A DNA stretch of 64,000 bases from NCBI GenBank assembly GCA_024449915.1, contig JAMZAV010001846.1, positions 177,708-241,707 on the forward strand. Reading direction: 5' to 3'. Below the pieces are notes generated by a model. That model did no database searches and was not told the DNA's origin. It was given only the letters and a program-made list of their open reading frames with translations. The DNA comes from Sweltsa coloradensis (taxonomy: Eukaryota; Arthropoda; Insecta; Plecoptera; Chloroperlidae). The stretch's first letter is position 1. Every line of letters starts with the position of its first letter. The position numbers and the translations under genes were made by a program. Below are positions 1 through 11,539 of this stretch, piece after piece.

Positions 1-49
1 GCCACGATTGCCTCTTTAATTACATAATTGTCCGAACAAAGCAATTTAG

Positions 50-499
50 CAGTGTTGGGCAGTTCCCCTAAAAAAGGAACTTTGAAAAGTTAAGTTACTT
101 CTGCCTAAAAAGGAACTGAGACGTTCCTTTTCATTAAAAAAGGAACTGAAACGTTCCTCGTTCCTCAAAAGGAACTTAGTTCCTTTCAAGTTCCTTATAC
201 AACCACTAATTTAAACAATAATAAATGTGAAATGAGTTAATTCATCATTTACTCTTAATTTATTAAAGTGATGCCCAGGTCATCTGACGAGGGTGGCGCC
301 ATTTTCGAAAACACAAGATGTCACATTGATACTTTTCATACTGCAGTTTACGATATCAGGTACTGGAATTCTGCGGGATTACGATGGCGAAAGGAACTTA
401 TAAAGGAACGTTAAATTCGTTCCAAGTTCCCACGAAATAGTAACTTTGACGTTACAAGTTCCTGATCTAAGAAAAGGAACGCGTTCCTCTCCAAGACTG
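50..499. mobile_element. hAT-type MITE with exact 8-bp TSD
   Basis: A 450-bp non-autonomous DNA transposon. It starts CAGTGTTGGGCAGTTCC and ends GGAACGCGTTCCTCTCCAAGACTG read as separate short blocks; the reverse complement of the right end begins CAGTCTTGGAGAGGAAC, an imperfect terminal inverted repeat. It is flanked by identical CAATTTAG at 42-49 and 500-507. CAG termini with 8-bp duplications are the hallmark of hAT elements. The interior has no coding capacity and repeats GGAAC/GTTCC motifs, so it can fold extensively. Confidence 0.87.
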
Positions 500-507
500 C
501 AATTTAG

Positions 508-1865
508 GACGGTCGTACTAAACCATGCACAATTGAAGCAGGTGTTATGTGAAATCCATCATGATGGATGTTGGCTGCATGGCTTAATTTCTCAACTACG
601 GTATTATTAATAATAATAATGATAATTATGGCTACCTAAAGCCCCAAATACAATTAATAGGGGCCCGTCAAAATGGTTTTATTTTGCAATGAACTTGTTT
701 TTCAAATTGGAAGATTGTGGTGTTTTTGGTTTACTGCTGTATTTTTGCAATATATCTGTATTTAGTATTTACCAATTTGTTTGTGTGCAATTATTCATTC
801 AATGACTCACTTAATATTCAAGTCTTGTATATCAAACTTTGTAGGCCTACTTATATTCAGATTCATACTGGTTGAAGTTACTAAGACTAAATTGATACAT
901 TTTTGTAATAAAAAAAATATATAACACCTTTTTCTGATTGACCTATAACACTGACAATACAATACTGAATAGGCCCTACTGCATTTATATATATCATATT
1001 TGAAAATGCAACATTTTTCAATAGTTCCCATTTTTAATGCTTCTTGTCATTAAAAACATGACTATTGTAAATTTCCGTGTTGTTACTGTATGCAATTTAC
1101 ACCTATTTCGATGTTTGATGAAATTTTGGAATTTTCTGGTTTAGATCAATTCATGCTCATTTTGTTAAAGATATGCAGTTTGCACACAATTTTGGTTTTA
1201 TCGTCAATTGCAAATTAGGCCTACACGGGCCTCTAACAATTAATGTATGGTCTTGTGTACACATTAAATGAAATAGGGATTGTTACAAAATAAAATCTAA
1301 GTAACTTTAGATTAGACATAATATGATCCCAGTAGTGACGGTAGTGATTTAGTTGGGGGACATTGCTCTTCAAACTATGCAAGTAGTTACTTCTAGGATT
1401 TACAGTTCCCTATTATTGTGTTAGGGTATTTATATTATTGTTGACAAACTTTGTACATAGGTACATGACCTTGCTGACCTAATTTTTGCACATAATTTTG
1501 TGATGAAATGTAGTACGATCCAAATTGTAATGAATGAAAGAAACTATATCTAGCACTTGAGATTGAATTGGGTACATATTATGTAGGGCCTACTATGCAG
1601 ATGCATGCATGTTTTAAAATATGCAGTGGATGGAATTCTCTAGGCATGCCTGCAAATAGAAATCTTATCTATTTGATTTGCTCATCCTCTTGAAAATCCC
1701 ATCTCGTGCATTAAAAGTTGAAACGGATCTTGCATTAATATTTGCAAAGATCAAAGTGTTCATTTATAATGGCGCAACATGCAGGCCAAATCCATGAGGA
1801 ACAAAATCCGTAGCTCCAACATTTGATTTGTGTGTATATCCATCAATTATTATGTCACAATGTGT
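508..1865. other. AT-rich non-coding stretch
   Basis: No supported gene. Open frames here are short and resemble no protein family. The stretch contains several TAGGCCTA palindromes (for example near 842 and 1210) and simple AT-rich DNA. Confidence 0.6.
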
Positions 1866-2163
1866 GTGCCCACTAAGGATGTGGGTTGAATTTTTTTTCC
1901 CATTTTGAATATTTTGGTGTTAAATTTCCGACCAATTTTTCCAGTTAATTCCAATCTTGCTAAATATTTATACATAATCCTTTTTTTTGAAATTATTATT
2001 TGTCAATAACAATAATTATTGTGCTGGTTGACATGATCTGCTAGTAACATTATTAGAGGTAGTCGATTTCAATTTGTTTCTCTGTTCAATGTATTTTCTT
2101 TAACGCAGAAAATTTTCCAAATTGAATCTTTTGTGGTAAAAACCCACATCACTAAGTGCCCAC
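1866..2163. mobile_element. Putative MITE with about 22-bp TIRs
   Basis: Left end GTGCCCACTAAGGATGTGGG and the reverse complement of the right end (GTGGGCACTTAGTGATGTGG) match at most positions, giving a roughly 300-bp inverted-repeat element without coding capacity. No clear target duplication is visible and the superfamily is unassigned. Confidence 0.45.
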
Positions 2164-2547
2164 TTTATGTTCTTATGATGTGTAACTATCAACTTCACCT
2201 GGTTGTGATAGGCTCCATACGAGAGTTTGGCTTTGGGCGGCGCAGTATCTACTAACTTTGGTCCGTGGTGGGCAAAGAACGCAATTTTAACATGGTTATG
2301 ATAGGTTGATGTGAAGAAATCACGTATTTTTCATCGCCTACACTTTAAAAAATTAAATTCTTCCAGTAACATTTTAGGTAGTACTTTTTGTCGGCCACGA
2401 AACGGTAAGTCTATTTCTAAAGCGTCGAAAGTGGCCAGCTGGCATAGCCCTTAGACCTGCTTTTCCGGGTCCCAACTTTCAATTGTTTTTGAAAAAAACG
2501 AGCTTCATTTTCCATCGTTTCTTTGCCAAAACATTAATAAAAGATAA
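2164..2547. other. Non-coding spacer
   Basis: Nothing recognised; no long frame, no repeat shared with the rest of the window that I can see. Confidence 0.5.
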
Positions 2548-3317
2548 TTGGATGAGCGTAGCGAGCGAAGCGAAGATTCCATTTCACTACACTGGAGAAA
2601 AAAATCCGGAATGTTTTTTTTTTTTTTTCTTTCTTTCTGTATTTTTGTGTGTCTGTTAACACAATTCCGGCTAAACCGATACTCCGATTGCGATGAAATT
2701 TCATGGAGGCCTTCGAAATCTCTGAACTTAGAACTGCCACGTTTTTGAGCGCAATCGGGAAATTTTTTCTCATAAAAAACGCAATTTTACGATTTTTTTC
2801 GATTTTTTAAAACTTTCTTCGACTCATAACACCTACATGCTTTATCCGATTGTAATGATTTTTTCACAGAACCTTAATTTTATGAATTAAGATATTCGTG
2901 CGAAATTTGAGCGTAATCGAAAAATTATTTCTCATGAAAATCGAAATTTTACGGGTTTTTTCTTTTTTAAAACAATTCTTTGACTTATTACACCTACATG
3001 CTTTATCCTATTGTAATTATTTTTTCACAGAACCTTAATTTTATGAATTAATATATTCGTGTTAAATTTGAGCGCAATCTAATATTTATTTCTTATGAAA
3101 ATTGCAATTTTACGATTTTTTTCTTTTTTAAAAATTACGATTAATTAAAAAAATTAAGTTATTTTTTTATTTAATTTAATTTAATTTAATTAAAAAAAAA
3201 TCTTCGACTAAGTAATGATTTTTTCACAGAACAACAGAAAATCCGCGTAACACATGGCAGCTCAATGCACCAATTACGCTCATCCAACAACGCGGCGGGA
3301 CTTAAGCGTTTTCCTAG
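2548..3317 (+). mobile_element. Helentron-like non-autonomous element (HINE), family A copy 1
   Basis: Begins TTGGATGAGCGTAGCGAGCG and ends ACGCTCATCCAACAACGCGG, then a short tail closing in TTTTCCTAG. The start TTGGATGAGCGTA is inverted near the 3' end (TACGCTCATCCAA), giving subterminal inverted repeats. A small AACGC/GCGTT hairpin lies just before the terminal CTAG, which is followed by T. Short subterminal inverted repeats plus a 3' hairpin and insertion at T are characteristics of Helentron/HINE elements. The interior has a T/CTTT microsatellite and degenerate internal repeats of about 110 bp each containing a TTCACAGAACC block. Non-coding. Confidence 0.7.
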
Positions 3318-3318
3318 T

Positions 3319-4064
3319 AAATAGAATACATATTCAATTTGTTTTACTGCCAAATTGTATGCAACTTTGAAGAAATCTTCAATTCAACCTTTTAACGTGT
3401 TTAGATGGTGCCAATGTGCCACCGTAATTTTTGCCCACCATTCGGCCATGACAGTCGGTGTGACGTCATCTGAAACTCTGGTACAGACCATAATAGTATA
3501 TCTATCCAGTTTGCAACAGGTTATCAATACTCTACAGAGGTGATTCCTGTATCTTGATCTATCTTATTTGTACTGTTAGGCCCTACCTGTGTTGTGTGGA
3601 TGTAACATTCCTCTGGAAACCTTACGTTGTGTGGGCGATGGTGATTGATAGTGCACCTGTAGTCCGGCACTCATTAAGAAGCCATTTTTGGCTTTGTTGT
3701 ATTGTACCTACTTAGCCTACATAGTGTTTCGTTCATATGTGCTAAATGTTATTTATATTTATTATTTAAAGCTACATTTAAATTAGGGTTTGGATTTGTT
3801 CAAGCTATTCATTCCCATTTGTCCTTGATGTGTATGAAGCTTATTTTATTTGTGTGCACTGCACTGTGAATATAGCCAGACTGGTTGATTTACTTCCGTA
3901 TTGCATTTATTATGTGCTACTGATTATAACTTATATAAGTCTGTCTATCATACATTCTCATTCTGTTTCTGTGTCAACTTGTCTCAATAAATACCCTAAA
4001 GTGATGTCTATGTGTGATACTAATACAATGCACCCCTTGCACATGCAAAAACCTGCTAAACTAT
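3319..4064. other. Non-coding, unassigned
   Basis: Frames at 3355-3543 and 3830-4090 show no recognisable domain. An AATAAA at about 3985 on the plus strand could be a 3' end signal but no coding exon supports it. Confidence 0.5.
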
Positions 4065-5108
4065 CTAGGGCGACGGTCGTTCGCCCGTAGCCAAGCGCAC
4101 GCGACTGCTAGATGGCGATGACTAACTCGACCCTGTTTACTCCTACCCGAGTTGGGGGGTTTTCAGCGATCTGCACACGCCGCCCCGAAATATTTACAAT
4201 CTTGAAACTCGGTATATGACCTGATATGTGGTCCATGACCTACCAAAAAATAATCAGCCCAATCCGATAACTCGTTTGTGTTAAAAAAGTGCCTCAACAT
4301 GGTCGAAAAAACTCCGGCTGGCTGGGTGGGTGGCTAGCTGAGCTGGATGTGGATTCTGACTGAGAGGAATAAGAGCCTACAGAGAAAACGGTACATCTTA
4401 GAACTATATGAAACTTGGACCACACTTAGATGTACCTAGTAACTCAAGACTCGTACACTTTTGTTTTCAAAATCAAAACCAACACCATTTAAATTCAAAA
4501 CCATTAATAAATATCTAACACATGGGCTCCATGCACAAAATTTGGCATGGGGGTAGATAAAAATATCAGAATTAATAATCCGCTGAGAGGCAAGTGATAT
4601 TCCACCCCCAACACCCCCTAAAATTGGAATAATTCATAGCTCTAACCCAACATTGATTTTTTATTCAAATTAGTTATTAAAATTATGTTTTAATGTGTTT
4701 TAACCTATTGGCATATTCTCATTTCCTAAACCACATTTTTTCAACCCCCATCCCTAATAGTTTATATTATACCTTGATTTCCAGCATTCACAACAAAGAC
4801 GCCTATTGAGTTATCAGCATGAAATTTGGCATGATGGTACATGAACAATAATCCGCCGAGAGGCAAGCGATATTCCACCCCCTAAATCATCCCCTAAAAT
4901 TGGAATAATTCATAGCTCTAACCCAAAATTGAATTTTTATTCAAATTAGTTATTAAAATTATGTTTTAATGTGTTTTAACCCAATTGGCTTATTCTCATT
5001 TCCTAAACCACATTTTTTCATCCCCCATCCCTAGTAGTTTATATTATTTTTACCTTGATTTCCAGCATTCACCATGAAGGCACCTAATGAGTTATCAGCA
5101 TGAAATTT
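4065..5108 (-). mobile_element. Helitron-like element, family C copy 1, carrying satellite
   Basis: On the minus strand the 3' terminus reads GGGCGAACGACCGTCGCCC followed by CTAG: a hairpin (GGGCGA/TCGCCC) immediately before CTAG, as in Helitron 3' ends. The same terminal block of about 100 bp recurs at 35795. Rightward the element runs into a two-copy tandem repeat with a monomer of about 281 bp (CCAGCATTC blocks at 4781 and 5062). No Rep/helicase coding sequence, so non-autonomous. The right boundary is approximate. Confidence 0.6.
4540..5108. repeat. Satellite array, about 281-bp monomer, 2 copies
   Basis: Two direct copies share the blocks CCGCCGAGAGGCAAG, TTCATAGCTCTAACCC and CCTTGATTTCCAGCATTCA. 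The same monomer forms the larger array at 36.2-37.95 kb. Confidence 0.8.
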
Positions 5109-5431
5109 GCAAGTGGCGTGCAGACAATGGTTCCGCGGCGCGAGCGCGCCGGTGCCAAAGCCAGGGGTGTACCCACCCCCTGGCTTTGGGTGACCCACCC
5201 CCACTCACCTTTAGAGAAGGTGTGGGTGGGAGAAAAAATATAACATGTACAGGTAATACAAGAGAAATTGTTATTAGTTATCACTTCACTAGGTTTGCAA
5301 GCTGGATGTAATGGTGTATAGTTGTATAGCAATATCTTGGTAGTTATGTCGTCTTCGGCATCAGCAGAGCGAACATTTTCTAAATTAAAATTGATCACGA
5401 ACCGCCTTCGCACGACCGTTGAAGAGGAGAG

Positions 5432-6888
5432 CAGTGGTGGATGCAGGGGGCGGTAGGGGCGATCGCCCCCCCTTGATCCTTGAAAACCTAAATTTTATTC
5501 TATAATGAATATGTTCAGACACCAGAAATATCAATGTTTTTTTTCTTTCGATTATGATTTTTTAAATTTTTTTTATTGCTTTTAGTCAATTCCTCACAGT
5601 TACACGATATTATTTTCTTTGGTTTTCCCCAAAATCGTAACACATCTATAACTTCATAGGCTTTGATGGTCCCATGAAAATTTCAGCACGATCAGAGTAG
5701 CCATTTAACCGGTAGAGCGCGAGCAGACAGAAAAAAAACACTTAGGCTATTTTTCTCGGGGGAGCGAAATTACTCTCATTGGATGAGCGAAGCAAAGATT
5801 CCATTTCACAACACTGGAGAAAAAAATCCGGAATGTTTTTTTTTCTTTCTTTCTTTCTTTTTTCTCTGTATTTTTGTGTGTTTGTTAACACGATTCCGGC
5901 TAATTGATACTCCAACTACAATGAAATTTTATGGAGGCCTTCGAATTTCTGAACTTAGAACTGCCACGTTTTTGAGCGCAATCGAAAAATTATTTTTCAT
6001 GAAAATCGCAATTTTACGATTTTTTTCAATTTTAAAAAAAAATTCTTCGTCTTATAACACCTATATGCTTTTTCCAATTTTAATGATTTTTTCACAGAAT
6101 TTAATTTTATGAATTAAGATATTCGTATGAAATTCGTATGAAATTTGAGCGCAATCGAAATGTTATTTCTCATGAATATCCAAATTTTACGGGTTTTTTC
6201 TTTTTTAAAACTGTTCTTTGACTTATAACACCAACATGCTTCATCCTAGTGTAATGATTTTTTCACAGAACCTTAATTTCATGAATTATTATATTCGTGT
6301 TAAATTTGAGCGCAATCAAATAATTATTTCTTATGAAAATTTCAATATTACGATTTTTTCCCTTTGTTAAATTATGATTTATTAAAAAAAATTTAAATTT
6401 AAGTAAATTTTTTATTTAATTTAATTTAAAAAAAAATTTCAACTTAGTAATGATTTTTTCACAGAACAACAGAAAACCGCATATAACACATGGCAGCACA
6501 ATGCACCAATTACGCTCATCCAACAACGCGGCGGGACTTAAGCGTTTTCCTAGTCCAATAACATTAATTTCAACACTGATTTTGAAAATGTGAGGGTATA
6601 GAAACACATGAGCGATAGCGATTACAAAGGGACTTAATTCAGTTTGTTGTTGGGCTTGGGCCTTCTTTCGGTTTTACCTTCCTCCAGAGGGCCTATTTTA
6701 GTGAGCAACTGCAAAAAAATATATTGAAATATACCCTCTCTAAAGTCATTAAACTCGTTTTTGAAAAAAGGCCTAAAAAAAATTCCCTGCGGGACTAAGC
6801 CAGGGGGCTACGCCCCCCAGACCCCCCGTGTGGTGCGAGCTGAGTCGCCCCCCCCCCCCCCCTTTGAGAGGGCCCGGATCCGCCCCTG
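5432..6888. mobile_element. hAT MITE inserted in hAT transposase fragment
   Basis: Starts CAGTGGTGGATGCAGGGGG and ends GGATCCGCCCCTG (reverse complement CAGGGGCGGATCC), a typical hAT inverted terminus. It is flanked by identical GAGGAGAG at 5424-5431 and 6889-6896. No coding capacity. It contains a Helentron-like copy at 5779-6553, so the nest is three levels deep. Confidence 0.85.
5779..6553 (+). mobile_element. Helentron-like (HINE) family A copy 2
   Basis: Same ends as the copy at 2548: TTGGATGAGCG start, TACGCTCATCCAACAACGCG subterminal repeat, AACGC/GCGTT hairpin and final CTAG then T. Nested inside the hAT MITE. Interior TTTC microsatellite near 5840-5870. Confidence 0.72.
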
Positions 6889-7002
6889 GAGGAGAGACTC
6901 GAAGACCTAATGACCTTGGCGTGTGAAATAGATATAAACATAGCTGTAGATAGGTTTGCTGCTTCTTCAGAAGTATACAAACGTACCCTAGTCTACCACT
7001 AG

Positions 7003-8394
7003 CTAGACACTGTCACTCATGTTGTTGTCAAAACCATATGCATTGGAAGTACTATAAATAATATTTTACAATTCGCTCAATAGACATCCACTTTTTCCTA
7101 GTTGAAGAAAATTTAAAGGGGCTGTCTTAATAATTGTATTGTAACCTGTGATTAATGTTAGATTCGGTGTGCTAATTACCTTACGATCAAACAGACCATA
7201 CTAGGTTAATTGTATATCCACATTATGATTTTCTCAGTGTGTTAAAAACATATCCACAAATTGAAAATGGTAAATGGTTAATTTAATATAAAATTTGAAA
7301 TAAATAAAAGAATATAGCAAATATAGCAAATCCTTGAAAAGTTTCCTATAAATTATTGCAAATTTGCAATTAGTAATTTAGTGTCCTAAATGTCTCAGAT
7401 CGCACTACAGGCTATCTTGAGGGAATAATGGACCCAAAAATTTTCCGCCTCCGGCGGCTGGGGCTTCGCCCCAGACCCCGTGTGGCCAGCGCAAGTACAT
7501 ACACGGGGGTGGGTGTACCCATTAGTATGATCGCGCTCGCGCCGGTCCCTATCGAACCTCTGCACGCCACTGAAATTTGGCATGACCTTAGCCGTCCGGG
7601 CTATGCTCTTACCAATTAATTCTTACAAAAATTTGGAAAGTGAATCAAACTCCGTCTAAGCCGTACATCGGAGCACTTAAATAATTTTTATTGTTCAAGT
7701 TTGTCAGTAAAAGTAATAGGCTACATATTAGCCCCCCCAAGTTATTTTTAACGTTTTTTATGATGAAAAAAGAACAATATAACAATGATGATGATGCAGG
7801 GTTGGCTTGGTCCCTTTGGTTTACTGTCCCCCAAATCAGTTGTGTGACTGAGTGGGTAGACTCTAAATACGGATTTATTTTATTTATCGAAGCTTAAACG
7901 CGCCGCCTTATGCGTGGAGGCGGTCACCCGAATCATCTCAATAATATTCAAGAGCTCTGCTGGTAAAAGTTTTGTACCAACAGTCGACTTGGGGCTACAG
8001 CCGCCTCGATGCCGCATTCGGAGTTTACGACCGTCGGGTGGTCGCTAGGATTTCTCTTAGAGACCTCGCTTCAGTTGCCTGACAATCAAACCACAGGCTA
8101 TTCAAGGAGTGCCCTGTTCCTGGTTTTTTAGGACCTATCACTTTTAAAACGGTTAAGCTAAAATGGCTTCTGTGATTCGATGCTTCGGCCTAACACGGCA
8201 AAGTAGGCCTAAACCAAATGAAATAGGGTGGAAGTTAAACATTTTATCAAACTATTCATCTAGCATCAACTGGAATAAAAAAAAACTAACCTAATTACCC
8301 TATGAAGAATCACTCTGTGTACATGTTGCATTTAGTTGGTTAAATTAAGTTTTATTATAAAAACATGGTGGTTTAAATCAGATTAGGCTCGAGG
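7003..8394. other. Repeat-derived non-coding region
   Basis: Holds a GC-rich dispersed repeat at about 7430-7580 (GGGGCTTCGCCCCAGACCCCG) whose right side resembles the inverse of 5108-5180, and a short 3'-end-like repeat at 7795-7895 (TCAGTT...AACTGAGTGGGTAGACTC then TTTATT-rich) that recurs at 8513-8612. No host gene recognised. Confidence 0.5.
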
Positions 8395-8400
8395 CATAAG

Positions 8401-9284
8401 CAGGGTTACCACTGCACGACACCTTCCATACATAACCACTGATTGCTATATTTCCAATTAAAATATCTGTCTTTGGTTGGTTATCGCTCACTCGTCGATT
8501 GCGTCGGGGCCTGCAGGGTTGGTTTGGTCGCTTTGATTAAAGTCCCCACTGAAAATCAGTTATATAACTGAGTGGGTAGACTCTAATAAAATTTATTTAT
8601 TATTTATTTTATAGTTGCTTTAGTTGCCTTGCCTATAATGTCAAAAAAAGTTGCCTTTTAGTTGCTAATATGTAATCAAATAGTTTCGTACAAGTTGCCC
8701 ATGCGGCCAAATTCCAAACGATTTATGCAAAAAATCTAAATATCGGGGTACAATCCAGTTGAAAAAAACATGATTACCGACCGGTAAAAGCTCTAGGATA
8801 ATATTGAGGTGTGACTGATCTTGGGTGTGACCGAGTACACATTTTGGGTACGTTCCGAATGATGCTCCCACGCGCCCACAACACCCAGACATGCCCAAGA
8901 TGCCCGAGGTTTAACATCGGGCGTTGTGATGGCGGCGGTGTTTACGGAATGCTTTGGGCACGCCCAAGCATGCAAGTTAGCATCATACGGAATGTACCCA
9001 AAGAAGGCAAGGAAGGTTGTAATAGGCGGGATTTTTAAATAGGTACCTCGAAAAAAAATTTTGTAGTGGATTTTCAAATCATGGCTTTTTAATAGCATTG
9101 CCTATATTTTTGTAATTTAACGAAAAGCAAGATTTGGGTCTGGTAAATCTGTAATTTGGCATTTAATGTATATGTGAAGTTAGAAATAGTTGCTAAATAG
9201 TTGTTTGGAGTATTTTGCCAAAAATAGTTGCTTTCTTTAAATAAGTTGCTAAATAGTTGGAAATAGTTGCCAGTGGCAGCCCTG
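8401..9284. mobile_element. TIR element with CATAAG flanks, hAT-like ends
   Basis: Left end CAGGGTTACCACTGC matches the reverse complement of the right end (CAGGGCTGCCACTGGC). Flanking CATAAG at 8395-8400 and 9285-9290 suggests a 6-bp target duplication; hAT would give 8 bp, so the superfamily is uncertain. It carries an internal copy of the TCAGTTATATAACTGA-type repeat (8513-8612) and a nested inverted-repeat element at 8843-9004. Confidence 0.6.
8843..9004. mobile_element. Small nested MITE with about 23-bp TIRs
   Basis: TTTGGGTACGTTCCGAATGA at the left and TCATACGGAATGTACCCAAA at the right are near-perfect inverted repeats enclosing about 115 bp. No target duplication seen. Confidence 0.55.
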
Positions 9285-9290
9285 CATAAG

Positions 9291-10330
9291 TGTTTACCAA
9301 GAAAAGTTAAAATAGATTAAAGTTGTTCTAGTTAACATTCCAAATGAAACAAGTAGAAGTTAAACCACATTTCAAAAAAATATGATCGGCTGTTCCATAA
9401 CGGTGGTATCTTAGGCCTACTCATGTAGTAGTATCTAGGAAGCCCTGATGAAGAGTGAAGACAACGGTAGGTGGCCGTTAGACGGCGCAGCCAACACATT
9501 CAGGCACCTTATACAGCTAGCCGTGTTGGTAAATAAGATACCACCGCAATGCAACAAAACAGCAAGATCGTTTTAAAAAATGTTGTCAACAAGACACTTG
9601 GGCATAAATGTCTTATTTTCCTACTAGCCCATGCAAGTTTACAGTGTTTACGTAAACATCATTAATTCCCTCAAAACAAATTAGCCTAATTAAGATGGTT
9701 GGATGGTAACTTCTAGTAGCATGTAGGGTTTATTTAATGGGGGTAGGCCATAGGGGGCTAACAGTTCAGCCAGATTAAGCTACGCAAATCATTGTTAGAT
9801 GAAGATAAAATTTATTGTGATGGAATGCAATCAATTTGGTTCAATCTCAAAACATCATGTTGAATACAGGGTACTATATTATATTGTTGGGCAACATTTG
9901 CACACTCAATTCAGTTCATTGCCCTTCATACAAATATATTCTCAATTAGCAAATAAGGACCCTCAGGTCACAACATCTTCACAGTTACAGAACAAAAATT
10001 TTACAATAATTTATAAAATGCCAAGGAACATAAGCTACGCTAAGCCTAGAATAGTCTAAACCAATGAGCTTTATAGAGTATCATACTACATTTCTCACTA
10101 GATAAAGCATGTACAGGATTGCAATTCCACAGTCGCAACTCGCAAGCCTCTTAAACGCATACCGTAGCGGAGGAACCTGTGGTTAGCTAATGCACAGTGC
10201 GAGGGATCTTTATTATTAATTGCAACCTTCAGGCCACAGGCCAGTGTGGAGCAACTTTGTAACCCAGTCCACACGTTGTTCTAGTGATAAACGTAGTAGG
10301 CCTACCGGTACCCTACGTGCTCTTGGTTTA
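9291..10330. other. Non-coding, with a short inverted-repeat element
   Basis: GGTGGTATCTTA at 9405-9416 is mirrored by TAAGATACCACC at 9532-9543, enclosing a block with CAGGCACCTTATACAG that also occurs at 20690. The rest is AT-rich with no recognised gene. Confidence 0.45.
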
Positions 10331-10333
10331 CAT

Positions 10334-10339
10334 TTTATT
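10334..10339 (-). promoter_or_regulatory. Poly(A) signal AATAAA for HEXIM
   Basis: AATAAA on the minus strand 40 nt beyond the HEXIM stop codon, the expected position for 3' end formation. Confidence 0.65.
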
Positions 10340-10378
10340 GGCTTTTAAATTAGGCAGCGGCAGATGGTCTGCCTACTT

Positions 10379-11539
10379 TCAAGCATCAAGAGGCAATGTC
10401 TTAGAATCCATTGGTAATGTATCTGTCCTATCCGAACTATCTGCACTCTCATCACCGACTGAACTGTAACTTGAACTACTGCTGTCACTCTCGGAATCGA
10501 CTGATGACGAAACAGATTCGACTTCTACGCCTATCCCTACTTTACTGCACATATGACGTAAACGTTCATTTTCTCTTGAGAGACGTTCATTTTCCATTAT
10601 AAGCTTGTGAACATCTTGCTGAGCAAAGTTAAGCGACTCATCTAAACAAACAGAGTTGTTACCTTGTTCAAGTCCTTGACTCGAGTCAACTTGTACGTCT
10701 AAGCCTACTTCGTCTGAATTATTAGGTTTTAAAGTCTGTACCTTCCTTTCAGCACTAGAACTACTCTTCTGCAATTTTTTTTCCAACATGTCCACCTTTC
10801 CCTCAAGCTGTCTATAATTCTCGATAAGTTGTGCTTTCGAAAGCGATCCAAGGTTTTCAACACGGATGTCTTCATATGTATTCGAGAATTCTTTGGTCAA
10901 GAATTCTCCTTCATCTTCGGGGGACGAATAAAAATAATCTTCGTCGGAATCCACACTGAAACTCGAATCTCGTGTTCTAGGCCTAGTTGGTCTAATCTTC
11001 AAAGGATTCTGACAAACTGCTTCTGCTTCACCCGCTGGCAATTCCGGATTAGGTTTATCGGAAGCATTACCCAGGCCTACAGCTGATTGCAAGTGTTCAT
11101 CTATGTCTGGGAAACTATTATGATCATCTATCAAAAATTGAGTTGTATTATACGGAGCTACTGGTTGTCCGTGAATGAAAACTTCAGTAAGTGCATCGTT
11201 GACGGGACGTTGCCTGCGATCCCGCTCTACTTGCCGTCTATCTTCCCAAAAGGTCTTACTGTATGGTCTAATTTTACGCCTTTTGGCCTTACCGCGTCGT
11301 GTCTTCCTTCTCTTTTGATATCGAGGCAAGTCTTCACGTGACATGAGATTATTACCGTCAGAATCGCATTTACTCTCAGCTTTTATCTCAGTTGTCATTT
11401 TCAAATATGGTTCAGTTTGACGCTCTTTTACGTCATCATCTTCAATCCCAATCATGGCCTCTTGTTGGCCCACAGATTCAACCTTATTTACACCGAGTGG
11501 CAGCCTGGGCCGCGACATTTTCTGACAGAATGAAGTCAC
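10379..11539 (-). CDS. HEXIM: HEXIM-family P-TEFb inhibitor
   Basis: HEXIM proteins bind 7SK snRNA and then inhibit the CDK9/cyclin T kinase (P-TEFb), restraining RNA polymerase II elongation in the nucleus. This 386-residue intronless frame shows the family order: an arginine/lysine-rich 7SK-binding and nuclear-localisation region (about 76-91), RPYSKTFWED (91-100), the diagnostic GQPVAPYNTTQFLIDDH block (124-140) containing the PYNT kinase-inhibition motif, an acidic segment, then EFSNTYEDIRVENL...SKAQLIENYRQLE (217-246) leading into coiled coils (about 233-258 and 308-330) used for dimerisation and cyclin T binding. A serine/acidic tail of about 45 residues follows. Length is close to human HEXIM1 (359). 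The first Met is chosen; the Met at residue 8 is an equally good start. A poly(A) signal follows. Being intronless, it could be an ancestral single-exon gene (vertebrate HEXIM genes are intronless too) rather than a retrocopy. Confidence 0.93.
   Translation of the reverse strand: MTSFCQKMSRPRLPLGVNKVESVGQQEAMIGIEDDDVKERQTEPYLKMTTEIKAESKCDSDGNNLMSREDLPRYQKRRKTRRGKAKRRKIRPYSKTFWEDRRQVERDRRQRPVNDALTEVFIHGQPVAPYNTTQFLIDDHNSFPDIDEHLQSAVGLGNASDKPNPELPAGEAEAVCQNPLKIRPTRPRTRDSSFSVDSDEDYFYSSPEDEGEFLTKEFSNTYEDIRVENLGSLSKAQLIENYRQLEGKVDMLEKKLQKSSSSAERKVQTLKPNNSDEVGLDVQVDSSQGLEQGNNSVCLDESLNFAQQDVHKLIMENERLSRENERLRHMCSKVGIGVEVESVSSSVDSESDSSSSSYSSVGDESADSSDRTDTLPMDSKTLPLDA

Larger units (their letters stand above)
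5341..7002 (+). pseudogene. hAT transposase C-terminal (dimerisation) fragment, interrupted
   Basis: The frame from 5346 encodes SASAERTFSKLKLITNRLR, the conserved hAT C-terminal dimerisation motif (as in insect ZMYM1-like hAT transposases). It is broken at 5431 by an inserted MITE and resumes after 6896 as ERLEDLMTLACEID...DRFAAS...YKR, ending with TAG at 7000-7002. Removing the insert and one copy of its 8-bp target duplication rejoins the frame exactly, so the fragment was still uninterrupted when the MITE landed. The DDE catalytic core and zinc-finger N-terminus are absent upstream (an in-frame stop precedes the fragment), so this is a relic. Confidence 0.8.

Noticed and set aside
2548..3317. 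Family A elements as ordinary cut-and-paste MITEs
   Set aside because: Inverted repeats are subterminal, the 3' end has a hairpin plus CTAG, and no target duplication flanks any copy.
5084..5413. 109-codon minus-strand frame
   Set aside because: It is the antisense shadow of the hAT dimerisation fragment on the plus strand.
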